A stretch of 20,429 nt of DNA, taken from contig JBKPDO010000335.1 of the NCBI GenBank assembly GCA_046727955.1, forward strand, positions 1-20,429, in the 5' to 3' direction. The stretch comes from DASVXQ01 sp046727955. Lineage in GTDB: Bacteria; Actinomycetota; CALGFH01. Shown here one piece after another: positions 8,272 to 15,015 of the stretch (positions are counted from its first letter, which is position 1; every line of letters starts with the position of its first letter). The notes below the pieces were generated by a model. That model ran no database searches. It worked only from the letters and a program-made list of their open reading frames with translations, and was not told the DNA's origin. Made by a program: the position numbers and the translations under genes.

Positions 8272-8316
8272 CCCCGCTCACGTCGACCCCGCTCACGTCG
8301 ACCCCGCTCACGTCGA
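8272..8316. repeat. 15-bp tandem repeat, three perfect copies over a stop codon
   Basis: CCCCGCTCACGTCGA occurs three times in direct succession. On the minus strand each copy contains GTGA; the copy at 8302-8316 carries the TGA that ends the GT-C gene (8308-8310), and the other two lie just beyond it. The repeat therefore straddles the gene end. Confidence 0.92.
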
Positions 8317-9864
8317 CCCGCCGCCCTGGTCGTCTGGTTCGTCGTCTGGAGCCGGGCGCCGGACCAGCGCGGTCAGGCCCAGCGCACCGGCAGGCGGTAG
8401 CAGCACCAGCTGCGGTAGCTGGTAGCGCCAGGAGAACGTCGAGCTCATCGCCGCGGTCACCAGCGGGACGGTGCAGGCCGCTGCGAACGTCCACGCCGCC
8501 ACCCGCAGCCCCGAGCGCCGCGCCCGTCCCACACCGAGCGCGGCGAGCAGCGCGACCACGGCGCACGCCGCCAGCACCGGCCCAGGGGTGTGACCGACGC
8601 GCTGGTAGCTGGTGAGCGCGGACGCAAGCGGGCGGTCGAGCACCGGACCGCACCCCGCGAATGCCCGGTAAAGCCCGGGGAGGTCACGCACCACGTTGGC
8701 GGGCAGCGAGGTGGCGAACAGCCACGGGCTGAGCGGCACGTCGTCGCCCTCGATGGCGCGGAACGGCTGGAAGCCGCGGAGGAGGTCGCGACCGACGAGC
8801 TGGGCGTAGCGGACCGGCTGGTGCAGGATGATCCGCCTGTTGAAGTCCGCCAGCACCTGCTCGACCCGCATCCCGGCCGGCACCTGGACGTGGTACTGAG
8901 GCGACCGCCGCAGGTCCCACATGTACCTGTTCGTCGGCATCCGCTGGCCGAGCGGCTCGGGCGGGCACAGCGACCGCTCATAGGCGGGTAGGGTCAGGCC
9001 GCGGCAGTCGGCGATCGGCGCCAGCCGCGAATACAGGAACCGGCTCGTGTAGCTCGTCACCGCCAGGCGTCCGTGCTGGACGTCGTAGCCGGCCATGTAG
9101 CCGGCGACGGGCAGCGCAAAGCCGAGCGCCAGAGCGATCAGCAGCCGCACGGTCCGCCGCCAGCCGGAGGTCAGCGCCAATGCCAGCACGGTGACGGCCG
9201 CCGGGAGCACCAGCAGCGTCCCCGCCCCGCGCACCACGGCAGCCAGGCCGAGCGCCAGCCCCGCCGCCAGGACCAGGAGCCCGCCGGGGCGCGGCCGCCA
9301 CAGCAGCAGCAGGCAGGCCGCCAGCAGCAGCGCCTCGAACAGGACGTCCGCCATGACGTACTGCTCGAGGACCAGCTGCATGCTGTCCAGCAGCAGCGGC
9401 ACCGCGGCCAGCGCGGCGAGCCAGGGCCACACCCGGCGGCGGAGCAGCAGGAGGTAGATGGCCATGGCCATGGCCAGGCCCATCAGGTGCTGCACGAAGG
9501 TGATCGTCGCCAGGCCGCCGAGGTGCAGGAAGGGCCACAGGAACACCGAGTAGCCGCTGGGCCGGATGTTGTTCAACTCGTGATGGACGGCGTCCAGCAG
9601 GTAGCTCCGGCTGTCCGGGTACAGCAGGGCCGGACGGTAGGCGCGCCACGACAGGAACCGAAGGATCGCGCCGGCGAGCAGCACGACCGCGAACGGCAGG
9701 TGCGCCAGCAGCGCGGGAGTGCGCCCTCCCACGCGGGAGGGCCGCGGCGGGGCCGCCGCGGGCGGCGGCGTGGCCTGGTCGGTGGCCAAGCGGGTGCCTT
9801 CCGCCCGTTCCTCGGTCTGGGTTCTGTTCACTGTCACGGACATGTTCTTGCCAATAAGCTTCAT
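8308..9864 (-). CDS. Polytopic membrane protein, GT-C glycosyltransferase-like
   Basis: A 518-residue integral membrane protein with about ten hydrophobic helices, from about residue 55 (LLAHLPFAVVLLAGAILRFL) to near the C-terminus. The first outer loop holds YPDSRSYLLDAVHH, an acidic motif placed where GT-C enzymes (PMT, ArnT and relatives) keep their catalytic Asp. A long extracytoplasmic stretch (roughly 280-410, rich in R, P and Y, with DCRGLTL and SLCPPEP cysteines) resembles their periplasmic loop or domain. GT-C enzymes use polyprenyl-phosphate sugars. Two starts are possible: ATG 9864, five bases after the preceding stop, and ATG 9843; neither has a strong ribosome-binding site, and I chose the first because of coupling. 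The C-terminus ends in the 15-bp repeat. Position between flippase-like and UDP-sulfoquinovose synthase genes suggests it transfers sulfoquinovose or a related sugar. Acceptor unknown. Confidence 0.78.
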   Translation of the reverse strand: MKLIGKNMSVTVNRTQTEERAEGTRLATDQATPPPAAAPPRPSRVGGRTPALLAHLPFAVVLLAGAILRFLSWRAYRPALLYPDSRSYLLDAVHHELNNIRPSGYSVFLWPFLHLGGLATITFVQHLMGLAMAMAIYLLLLRRRVWPWLAALAAVPLLLDSMQLVLEQYVMADVLFEALLLAACLLLLWRPRPGGLLVLAAGLALGLAAVVRGAGTLLVLPAAVTVLALALTSGWRRTVRLLIALALGFALPVAGYMAGYDVQHGRLAVTSYTSRFLYSRLAPIADCRGLTLPAYERSLCPPEPLGQRMPTNRYMWDLRRSPQYHVQVPAGMRVEQVLADFNRRIILHQPVRYAQLVGRDLLRGFQPFRAIEGDDVPLSPWLFATSLPANVVRDLPGLYRAFAGCGPVLDRPLASALTSYQRVGHTPGPVLAACAVVALLAALGVGRARRSGLRVAAWTFAAACTVPLVTAAMSSTFSWRYQLPQLVLLPPAGALGLTALVRRPAPDDEPDDQGGGST

Positions 9865-9869
9865 GCCAA

Positions 9870-10877
9870 TCAGCGCTGGCCCGCCTGGAGCGGGGGCGTC
9901 TGGAGCGGGGGCGTTCCCGTCTCGAGCGGCGGTCCCTCCAGGGGCTGGGACGGTGGTCCCGCCGACCGGCGGTGCACCCGCGGCAGCCCCACCACGATGA
10001 GGACGGACAGCTCCGCGGCGATCGTGATCAGCCGCAGCAGGACCGAGGCCCCCTCCAGACCCGCCCGAGGGTACAGAGAGGACAGGAACCAGACGTAGAC
10101 AACCTCTCGGACACCGACACCGCTGGGCGCGAACACCGCCACCAGGCCGATCGCCCACGCCACGCAAGCGGCGCCGGCGACGTACAGCGGGTAGGTCGGG
10201 TCCCGCACTCCGGTGACCGCCACCTGCGCCAGCAGGGCGCTGAGACCATAGGCGATCCAGCCGACTCCGTAGATGAGGCCGGCGCGGACCACGCCGCGGC
10301 GGGTGACCCGGGTGCGGCGCTGCAGCCAGCCCGCCAGCGCCAGCGGGAGGGCCGCGATGACCACGAGCGGCAGCCAGCGCGGGTCGTGCACGGTCACCCA
10401 CAGGGCCCCGATCGCCAGCGCCACGCAAAGCTGGACGACGTTCTCGGCCACGACGGCGGCCAGCTTGTCCCGCACCCGGCCGCGGACGATGGTCGACCTG
10501 GCCAGCGGCGCCCAGATGCCGCCCGGCAGGTACCTGGCCACCTGCGTCCGGCACCAGCCGGCCACCTGCGCGTGGTCGAAGCGCTCGGTCACCAGGTTCG
10601 CCCAGCCATAGGCCAGCGTCAGCCACCACACCAGCGCGGTCAGGAAGGAGCCCACCACCGCGGCCCAGTTGACCCGCTCCTGCTGGAGGCCGTGCGCCGC
10701 CTCGACGCCCATCCAGACGACCAGCGCGAGCGCGGCCGGGTAGTAGACGACGCGGAGGATGGCGATCAGCCGAGGGACCCGCTGGCGCAGCGCGCTGGCG
10801 GCCTCGTAGGCGCGCACCGCGTGCCCGTGCCATACCTCGGCCCGGCTGCGCTGCGGCGCGTCCGTGGCCGCCTTCAC
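9870..10877 (-). CDS. LPG_synthase_TM/flippase-like integral membrane protein
   Basis: A 335-residue protein with about eight transmembrane helices and no soluble catalytic domain, matching the stand-alone form of the lysylphosphatidylglycerol synthetase/AglD2-like membrane family. Diagnostic segments are ARYLPGGIWAPLARS and, near the end, AVFAPSGVGVREVVYVWFLSS followed by GASVLLRLITIAAEL. Stand-alone members often sit beside GT2 genes and are thought to help move or present lipid-linked sugars. The GTG at 10877 overlaps the stop of the GT2 gene (GTGA), so translation is coupled; the frame is open much further upstream, but that reads the GT2 gene out of frame. The last residues (PPLQTPPLQAGQR) come from a 15-bp duplication. 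The flippase role is inferred from context. Confidence 0.75.
   Translation of the reverse strand: MKAATDAPQRSRAEVWHGHAVRAYEAASALRQRVPRLIAILRVVYYPAALALVVWMGVEAAHGLQQERVNWAAVVGSFLTALVWWLTLAYGWANLVTERFDHAQVAGWCRTQVARYLPGGIWAPLARSTIVRGRVRDKLAAVVAENVVQLCVALAIGALWVTVHDPRWLPLVVIAALPLALAGWLQRRTRVTRRGVVRAGLIYGVGWIAYGLSALLAQVAVTGVRDPTYPLYVAGAACVAWAIGLVAVFAPSGVGVREVVYVWFLSSLYPRAGLEGASVLLRLITIAAELSVLIVVGLPRVHRRSAGPPSQPLEGPPLETGTPPLQTPPLQAGQR
9885..9914. repeat. 15-bp in-frame tandem duplication at a gene's 3' end
   Basis: Two perfect copies of CTGGAGCGGGGGCGT. On the minus strand they encode PPLQ-T-PPLQ-A at the extreme C-terminus of the flippase-like protein, so the duplication keeps the frame. Confidence 0.88.
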
Positions 10878-11674
10878 CGCCTCACCCGCCGGCCCGGGAT
10901 GCCGGCCCGTCGGCTCTCCCGCCTCCAGGTGGTGACGATGACCCGCGCGTAGCGCAGGCCGTACAGGAGGTTGTGCCCCTTCTTGCTCTCCCCGGCGAAG
11001 CGCTTGTGCATGGTCACCGGCCGCTCGGCGATGCGGTACCCGGCGTACATCGCGCCGATGAGCAGCTCGGAGGTCTGGTACTGCACCTGGACCTGCGGCA
11101 CCTTGGCGGTCACCTCCGTGCGCAGAGCGCGGAAGCCGCTGGAGGTGTCGGTCACCGGGACGCCGGTCAGCAGCCGCACCAGCCGGGCGAAGAACTTGAC
11201 GCCGGCGTGCCTGAAGGCGTCCTCGGTCTCGGCGGCGCCAAGAGCCCGGGAGCCGATCACGAAGTCGGCCTCGTCCCTGAGCAGCGGCTCCAGCACCCCG
11301 GGGATCTCGACCGGGTCCCACTGCATGTCCCCGTCGAGGGTTACCAGGTAGGTCGCGCCGTACTCGCGGGCCAGCTCGTAGCCGAGCCGCAGCGCGATGC
11401 CGTGCCCGCAGTTGCGGCCCAGGGAGGCCAGGTACACGCCCGGGTGCCCCAGGGCGACCCGCGCCGTGCCATCCGAGCTGCCGTCGTTGACGACAAGGGT
11501 GTCGAGGCGGGCACCGGCCACCTCGGTCGGGATGCCCCGCAGCACCTCGCCAAGGGATTCTTCCTCGTTGTATGCCGCGATCACGACGACGACCGGGGCG
11601 AAGCTGAGTCTGGGGTAGCGCTCGGTGAACTCGCGCACCGCGGCAGCGCGCACATCGGGGACGTACGCGCGCAT
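10874..11674 (-). CDS. GT2 family glycosyltransferase, DPM-synthase-like
   Basis: A 266-residue cytoplasmic inverting glycosyltransferase with a GT-A fold. PVVVVIAAYNEEESLGEVL (28-46) is the nucleotide-sugar binding start, LVVNDGSSDGT is at 60-70, GHGIALRLGYELA at 90-102, and TLDGDMQWDPVEIP (112-125) carries the DxD metal motif in the 'DGD-Q-x-DP' form typical of dolichyl/polyprenyl-phosphate sugar synthases. There are no C-terminal membrane helices. Such enzymes load a sugar on polyprenyl phosphate. The ATG at 11674 has AGGAG ten bases upstream; the frame is open to 11749 with a GTG alternative. It is the first gene of the five-gene run and overlaps the flippase-like gene by 4 bp. Its donor could be UDP-sulfoquinovose, but a common hexose is equally possible. 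Confidence 0.88.
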   Translation of the reverse strand: MRAYVPDVRAAAVREFTERYPRLSFAPVVVVIAAYNEEESLGEVLRGIPTEVAGARLDTLVVNDGSSDGTARVALGHPGVYLASLGRNCGHGIALRLGYELAREYGATYLVTLDGDMQWDPVEIPGVLEPLLRDEADFVIGSRALGAAETEDAFRHAGVKFFARLVRLLTGVPVTDTSSGFRALRTEVTAKVPQVQVQYQTSELLIGAMYAGYRIAERPVTMHKRFAGESKKGHNLLYGLRYARVIVTTWRRESRRAGIPGRRVRR

Positions 11675-11724
11675 TCGGGTGTTACTCCTAGCCACTGACA
11701 CGCTCCATCTTCCGGTTCTGTCCC

Positions 11725-11747
11725 GCCTTGCCATGGTTCGGCAAGGC
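11725..11747 (-). promoter_or_regulatory. Perfect inverted repeat in the leader of the glycosyltransferase gene
   Basis: GCCTTGCC-ATGGTTC-GGCAAGGC is a perfect 8-bp inverted repeat with a 7-base centre, about 50 bases before the ATG at 11674 and just downstream of a possible -10 box. It could be an operator or an RNA hairpin. No regulator gene for it is adjacent. Confidence 0.45.
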
Positions 11748-11869
11748 ACACGGTGAAGAACCCTACCATGTATATACGGTGACGATTCTCAGCATGTCCC
11801 AAACTGTGACCGGCGGCGTTCACCACAACTTCCAGCAGCACGAAGAGCAGCACGAGAGGCCACGATGAG

Positions 11870-11897
11870 GCCGTGGGCAATGAGCCGTGGGCAATGA
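11870..11897. repeat. 14-bp tandem duplication
   Basis: Two perfect adjacent copies of GCCGTGGGCAATGA in the noncoding region between thiI and the glycosyltransferase gene. Confidence 0.9.
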
Positions 11898-12010
11898 CCG
11901 GGGCAGCCCACCTCGGGCGGTTCCTGTGGTTTGGCCCACCTGCGGCGGCCGTAGGACCCCGCGCCGCCAGCGAAGCCGCCAGAACCCGGGACCCGGGACC
12001 GGCCGCACCC

Positions 12011-12038
12011 CTACACGGAGCTGCCTACACGGAGCTGC
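12011..12038. repeat. 14-bp tandem duplication after thiI
   Basis: Two perfect adjacent copies of CTACACGGAGCTGC, ending four bases before the end of the thiI reading frame at 12043. Confidence 0.9.
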
Positions 12039-12042
12039 GGCC

Positions 12043-13512
12043 CTACGCGGCGCGCGACGGCAGCGACTTCACGCCACCGGCCAGGCTGTAGGCGGTGAAA
12101 CCGCGGCGGGCCAGCTCGCGGGCGATCGTGTAGGAGCGCTGGCCGCTGGCGCACACCAGCACGTACGCCCTGCCCGGGTCCAGCCCGTCGAGCAGCTCCT
12201 CCGCCTGGCTGAACGGCAGCCGCAGGTCGCCGGCGGTCGGGCCCTCCTCCGGCTCGCGCACGTCGACCACCACCGCGCCCTCTGGCGGCGACTGGACCAC
12301 CAGGTCGGGCAGTGCGCCCGGGGTCCAGGAGCGCAGCTCCACCAGGCGGCGCCGCTCCACCGCGGCGCGGATCCACCCCTCGGTGAGCGGCTCAGCGTCG
12401 ACCGATCGCTCCACCGCGTCGATCCGCGCCGGCGAGGACCACGTCTCCACCCTCCCCGGCGAGATCGAGCAGTGCTCCTGCACCTTGCTCGAGGTCTGGT
12501 AGGTGCCGATCGCGCGAGCCTGGGCGATGATCTCGTCCTTGCCCATGCCGATCAGCGGGCGCAGCACCGGGACGGCGGCCGCCTCCTCGCAGGTGCGGAT
12601 ATTGCCGAGCGTCTGCGTCGACACCTGACCGAGCGACTCGCCGGTGAGGATCGCGCTGGCGCCGATCTGCTCCGCCAGGCAGGAGCCCGCCCGGTACATC
12701 GCGCGGCGCAGCAGGATCTGTCGCAGCCGGGAGTCGACCCGCTGGGTGAGGGCGAGCACCACCGGCGCCAGGTCCACCACCCAGAACCGGGGCTCCATCC
12801 CCGCGGTCCAGCGCAGCGCAAGCTCCTTGGCCACCGCCAGCGCCTGGTCCATCTGGCCACACCCGCCCAGGTCGCAGATCAGCAGGTCGAGCTGGGTGCC
12901 GCGGCGCATCACCCGCCAGGCGGCCACCGGCGAGTCGAACCCGCCGGAGAACAGCGCGACCGCCCGGCCGCCCGTGCCGAGCGGCAGCCCGCCGACGCCG
13001 GCGCTGACCTCGAGCACCGCGTCGGCGTGGTCCGCGTGGACCTCCACCACGACCTCGACGTCGGGGTTGTCGAGGTCGACGCGGTCGGCGAGCGGCCTGA
13101 GCGCCGCGCCCAGCTCGACCGCGAGGTCGTGGGACCTGAAGGGCGCCGGCTCGCGGCGCTTGGCCCTGACCGCGAAGGAGCGCCCGGCGACCCGCTCCGC
13201 ATACAGCGGCACCAGGGCCTCGACCAGGTCGGCCAGAGACGTGTACGGGACCACCAGGGTCTCCTGGACCGAGTGGACCCCGAAGACGCGCGACAGCGCG
13301 TCGCGCGCGGTGGCCGGCGCTGGCGTCGAGACGACCAGCCGCGTCCACTCCTGCCGCACTTCGCCGGGCACGCCGGCGCGGTGCAGCGCGCGCCTGGCGT
13401 TCCTGACGAGCACCGCGAGGAAGCGGCGCCGGGTCCGCGGCGACTTGGTGCATACCTCGCCGCCCAGCCGGACGAGCAGTCGCCTGTCGGTGGCAACGGT
13501 CTGTGTCTGCAT
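12043..13512 (-). CDS. thiI: tRNA 4-thiouridine synthase with rhodanese domain
   Basis: ThiI transfers sulfur to uridine 8 of tRNA and, in some bacteria, to the ThiS carrier for thiazole synthesis. The protein has 489 aa: an N-terminal ferredoxin-like and THUMP region (about 10-170, including SRVFGVHSVQETLVV and SFAVRAKRR), the adenylating PP-loop SGGFDSPVAAW (189-199), the conserved LTGESLGQVSTQTL and RPLIGMGKDEII segments, and a C-terminal rhodanese domain (about 385-489) with VVVDVREPEE and the persulfide cysteine Cys454 in VCASGQRS, equivalent to E. coli Cys456. The full-length, E. coli-like form is thus present. The ATG at 13512 begins the conserved N-terminus; the ribosome-binding site is weak (AAGGC). 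It lies upstream of the sulfoquinovose cassette in the same direction but is separated by 368 bp, so I treat it as a separate unit. Confidence 0.93.
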   Translation of the reverse strand: MQTQTVATDRRLLVRLGGEVCTKSPRTRRRFLAVLVRNARRALHRAGVPGEVRQEWTRLVVSTPAPATARDALSRVFGVHSVQETLVVPYTSLADLVEALVPLYAERVAGRSFAVRAKRREPAPFRSHDLAVELGAALRPLADRVDLDNPDVEVVVEVHADHADAVLEVSAGVGGLPLGTGGRAVALFSGGFDSPVAAWRVMRRGTQLDLLICDLGGCGQMDQALAVAKELALRWTAGMEPRFWVVDLAPVVLALTQRVDSRLRQILLRRAMYRAGSCLAEQIGASAILTGESLGQVSTQTLGNIRTCEEAAAVPVLRPLIGMGKDEIIAQARAIGTYQTSSKVQEHCSISPGRVETWSSPARIDAVERSVDAEPLTEGWIRAAVERRRLVELRSWTPGALPDLVVQSPPEGAVVVDVREPEEGPTAGDLRLPFSQAEELLDGLDPGRAYVLVCASGQRSYTIARELARRGFTAYSLAGGVKSLPSRAA

Positions 13513-13629
13513 AACGGTGAACGCCTTGTACGGAGAGAATCCTGGATGTAGGCCCGCCGGGCCCCTGGGCCCTGGAGTGGGCGGCCACCCAAAGGCGGCG
13601 CCCGTAACAGCGCGCTCAGGCTCAACATA

Positions 13630-13679
13630 CTACGAAGACAGGACGGATGGCGGCCTACGAAGGCAGGACGGATGGCGGC
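13630..13679. repeat. 25-bp tandem duplication
   Basis: Two adjacent 25-bp copies beginning CTACGAAG and ending GGACGGATGGCGGC, with one A/G difference. They lie in the 198-bp gap upstream of thiI and downstream of the small gene at 13711. Confidence 0.88.
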
Positions 13680-13710
13680 GGGAGCGCCGGTCGACCAGAC
13701 GGGCGGGTCG

Positions 13711-13917
13711 CTACTGCGCCCGCCCGTTGTCCTTGCCCTGGGCGACGCGCCGCAGCCGCTCACGGACCGCGTCGCTGGCTTTGGCCAGCGCCCGCCGGCG
13801 CGCCCAGGGGAAATAGTCGCTGGAGCTGATCCTGCCAGTGCTCCAGGCGTGCCCCTCGGCGGCCACGACCGGGCCACGTACCATCGCGGTCCTCCCCTCG
13901 GCAATCAGTTGCCCCAC
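13711..13917 (-). CDS. Small basic protein of unknown function
   Basis: A 68-residue reading frame starting with GTG at 13917, inside the last codons of the GAF-like gene (13-bp overlap). It has strongly GC-biased third positions like its neighbours, which favours real coding. The C-terminal half (YFPWARRRALAKASDAVRERL) is a likely amphipathic, positively charged helix. I recognise no family. Its position as a second gene after the GAF-like protein suggests co-expression. A chance open frame in GC-rich DNA remains possible. Confidence 0.45.
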   Translation of the reverse strand: MGQLIAEGRTAMVRGPVVAAEGHAWSTGRISSSDYFPWARRRALAKASDAVRERLRRVAQGKDNGRAQ

Positions 13918-14813
13918 AACCTTGACAGGGTTCCTTGCCGCTCGACAAGCCCTGTGCCAAGGAGCTGGGCCATCGCCCGCATGACGTTCAGGTCGGTCCC
14001 GTCGAAGGCGTAGGGCTCAGGGGCGTCCACCGTCAGCATGCCGAAGTTCAGGTCGCCGCAGAAGACGGCGATGCTGATGAAGGACCGGTACTGCGAGCCG
14101 GGCCGTGCCTGCACGCCCGGGGGCACCGCCTCGGAGCCGGTGTCGTCCACCAGCAGGAAGTCGTGGTGCTCGACCAGCAGCAGCGCCTCTTGCCCGCGAC
14201 GGTCGCTGAAGTCGTCGGTGAAGGTCGTGTGCGGCGGGTCGGCGCGGCCGGTCCACGCCTCCGGGCGCATCACCCTGCCCTCCAGCTCGAAGAAGATCGC
14301 CCGAGTGCGGTCGCTGCCGCACAGGTGCGCCACCGCCTCGACCACCAGCTGCTTGAGCTGCCCGCGCAGGGAGCTGCGCTCGGGCTCGCCGGCCGCCCGG
14401 TGGATGCGCCCTACCACCTCGGCGATCGGGGTGATGACGTCGCCGAGGATCAGGTGCAGCTTGCTGTCCATCTCGATGGCGAGCGCCTCGGCTGAGCGCG
14501 TGGCCGCATCCTGGCGCAGCTCGCGCCTGGACTTCACGTAGAGCGGAACGGCCACGGCGATCGCTCCGCCGAGCACGAAGCTCCAGTCGGTCAGGGTGTG
14601 CGGCGGCCCCTCCCGCATCGTGGTGACGGCGTAGCCGAGCGCGATGGCCAGCGCCTCGGCCGCGATGTACTTGCGCAGCCTACTGGCCCGGCCCGGCCCG
14701 CCGTTGGACTCGGGGGCGAAGGCAGGCGGCCCCGCCCCGCGCGCCGGCCGCCGCCCATGCTGGTCCCACTGCGCATCCGCGTGCGCCAGCCTGTGCAACA
14801 GCGAACCCGACAC
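13905..14813 (-). CDS. Membrane-anchored protein with C-terminal GAF-like domain
   Basis: A 302-residue protein. After a polar N-terminus there are two hydrophobic segments (about 48-65 and 75-92, the second being SFVLGGAIAVAVPLYVKS), then a helical linker with KSRRELRQDAATRSAEALA that may be a coiled coil. The C-terminal ~180 residues look like a GAF sensor fold, ending with YRSFISIAVFCGDLNFGMLTV and a final helix, as in GAF domains lacking an output domain. The GTG at 14813 follows a purine-rich GGAGCGGAGA stretch; in-frame sequence further upstream is a tandem repeat without a start codon. No kinase or cyclase domain follows. It may sense small ligands or redox state at the membrane; the partner is unknown. 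It is divergent from the deacetylase gene. Confidence 0.75.
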   Translation of the reverse strand: MSGSLLHRLAHADAQWDQHGRRPARGAGPPAFAPESNGGPGRASRLRKYIAAEALAIALGYAVTTMREGPPHTLTDWSFVLGGAIAVAVPLYVKSRRELRQDAATRSAEALAIEMDSKLHLILGDVITPIAEVVGRIHRAAGEPERSSLRGQLKQLVVEAVAHLCGSDRTRAIFFELEGRVMRPEAWTGRADPPHTTFTDDFSDRRGQEALLLVEHHDFLLVDDTGSEAVPPGVQARPGSQYRSFISIAVFCGDLNFGMLTVDAPEPYAFDGTDLNVMRAMAQLLGTGLVERQGTLSRLWGN

Positions 14814-14831
14814 CGCTCTCCGCTCCGTGCG

Positions 14832-14885
14832 CTCGGTCTGCTCGGTCTGCTCGGTCTGCTCGGTCTGCTCGGTCTGCTCGGTCTG
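14832..14885. repeat. 9-bp tandem repeat, six perfect copies
   Basis: CTCGGTCTG is repeated six times without a mismatch (54 bp) in the divergent intergenic region, 18 bp upstream of the GAF-like start codon. On the minus strand it reads CAGACCGAG; in frame with that gene it would encode Q-T-E repeats, but no usable start codon lies upstream. A 9-bp unit changes spacing without changing frame. Confidence 0.95.
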
Positions 14886-15000
14886 CTCAACTCCTAATCC
14901 GTGCGAAACGGCGACAAGTATCCCAGGTCACCGCCGTCCTTGCCGGTCGCGCGGCCGACACCCGCGAGCACGCGGTTACTCGATCGGTCCGCCGCCCTCG

Positions 15001-15015
15001 TACCATTGGCCCATG
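15001..15015 (+). promoter_or_regulatory. Possible leaderless promoter of the deacetylase gene
   Basis: TACCAT at 15001-15006 fits the actinobacterial -10 pattern TAnnnT and ends six bases before the ATG at 15013. There is no Shine-Dalgarno sequence. Transcription would start at or next to the A of the ATG, giving a leaderless message, a common arrangement in actinobacteria. The -35 region is not clear. Confidence 0.4.

Larger units (their letters stand above)
11675..12042. other. Leader region of the sulfoquinovose/glycosyltransferase cassette
   Basis: I see no gene here. Reading towards the GT2 gene, the region holds two separate 14-bp tandem duplications, an AT-rich patch around 11769-11776 (minus strand TATATACA) that could be a -10 element, and an 8-bp inverted repeat in the untranslated leader. 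ThiI ends at 12043 in the same direction, so this is the likely promoter region of the cassette. Confidence 0.5.

Noticed and set aside
8308..10833. One continuous 841-residue frame that would fuse an upstream domain to the GT-C protein.
   Set aside because: The first ~320 residues are an out-of-frame reading of the flippase-like gene. The genuine protein begins at the ATG at 9864 or 9843.
12043..13512. ThiI as part of the sulfoquinovose operon because both handle sulfur.
   Set aside because: A 368-bp gap with a probable promoter separates them and ThiI uses cysteine-derived persulfide, not sulfite; same direction alone is weak evidence.
14832..14885. CRISPR array.
   Set aside because: The units are only 9 bp and directly contiguous, with no spacers and no cas genes.
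14644..15012. A longer deacetylase starting at 14644.
   Set aside because: The extension would be translated from the antisense of the GAF-like gene and the 9-bp repeat (Cys-Ser-Val repeats); the signal peptide begins at the ATG at 15013.
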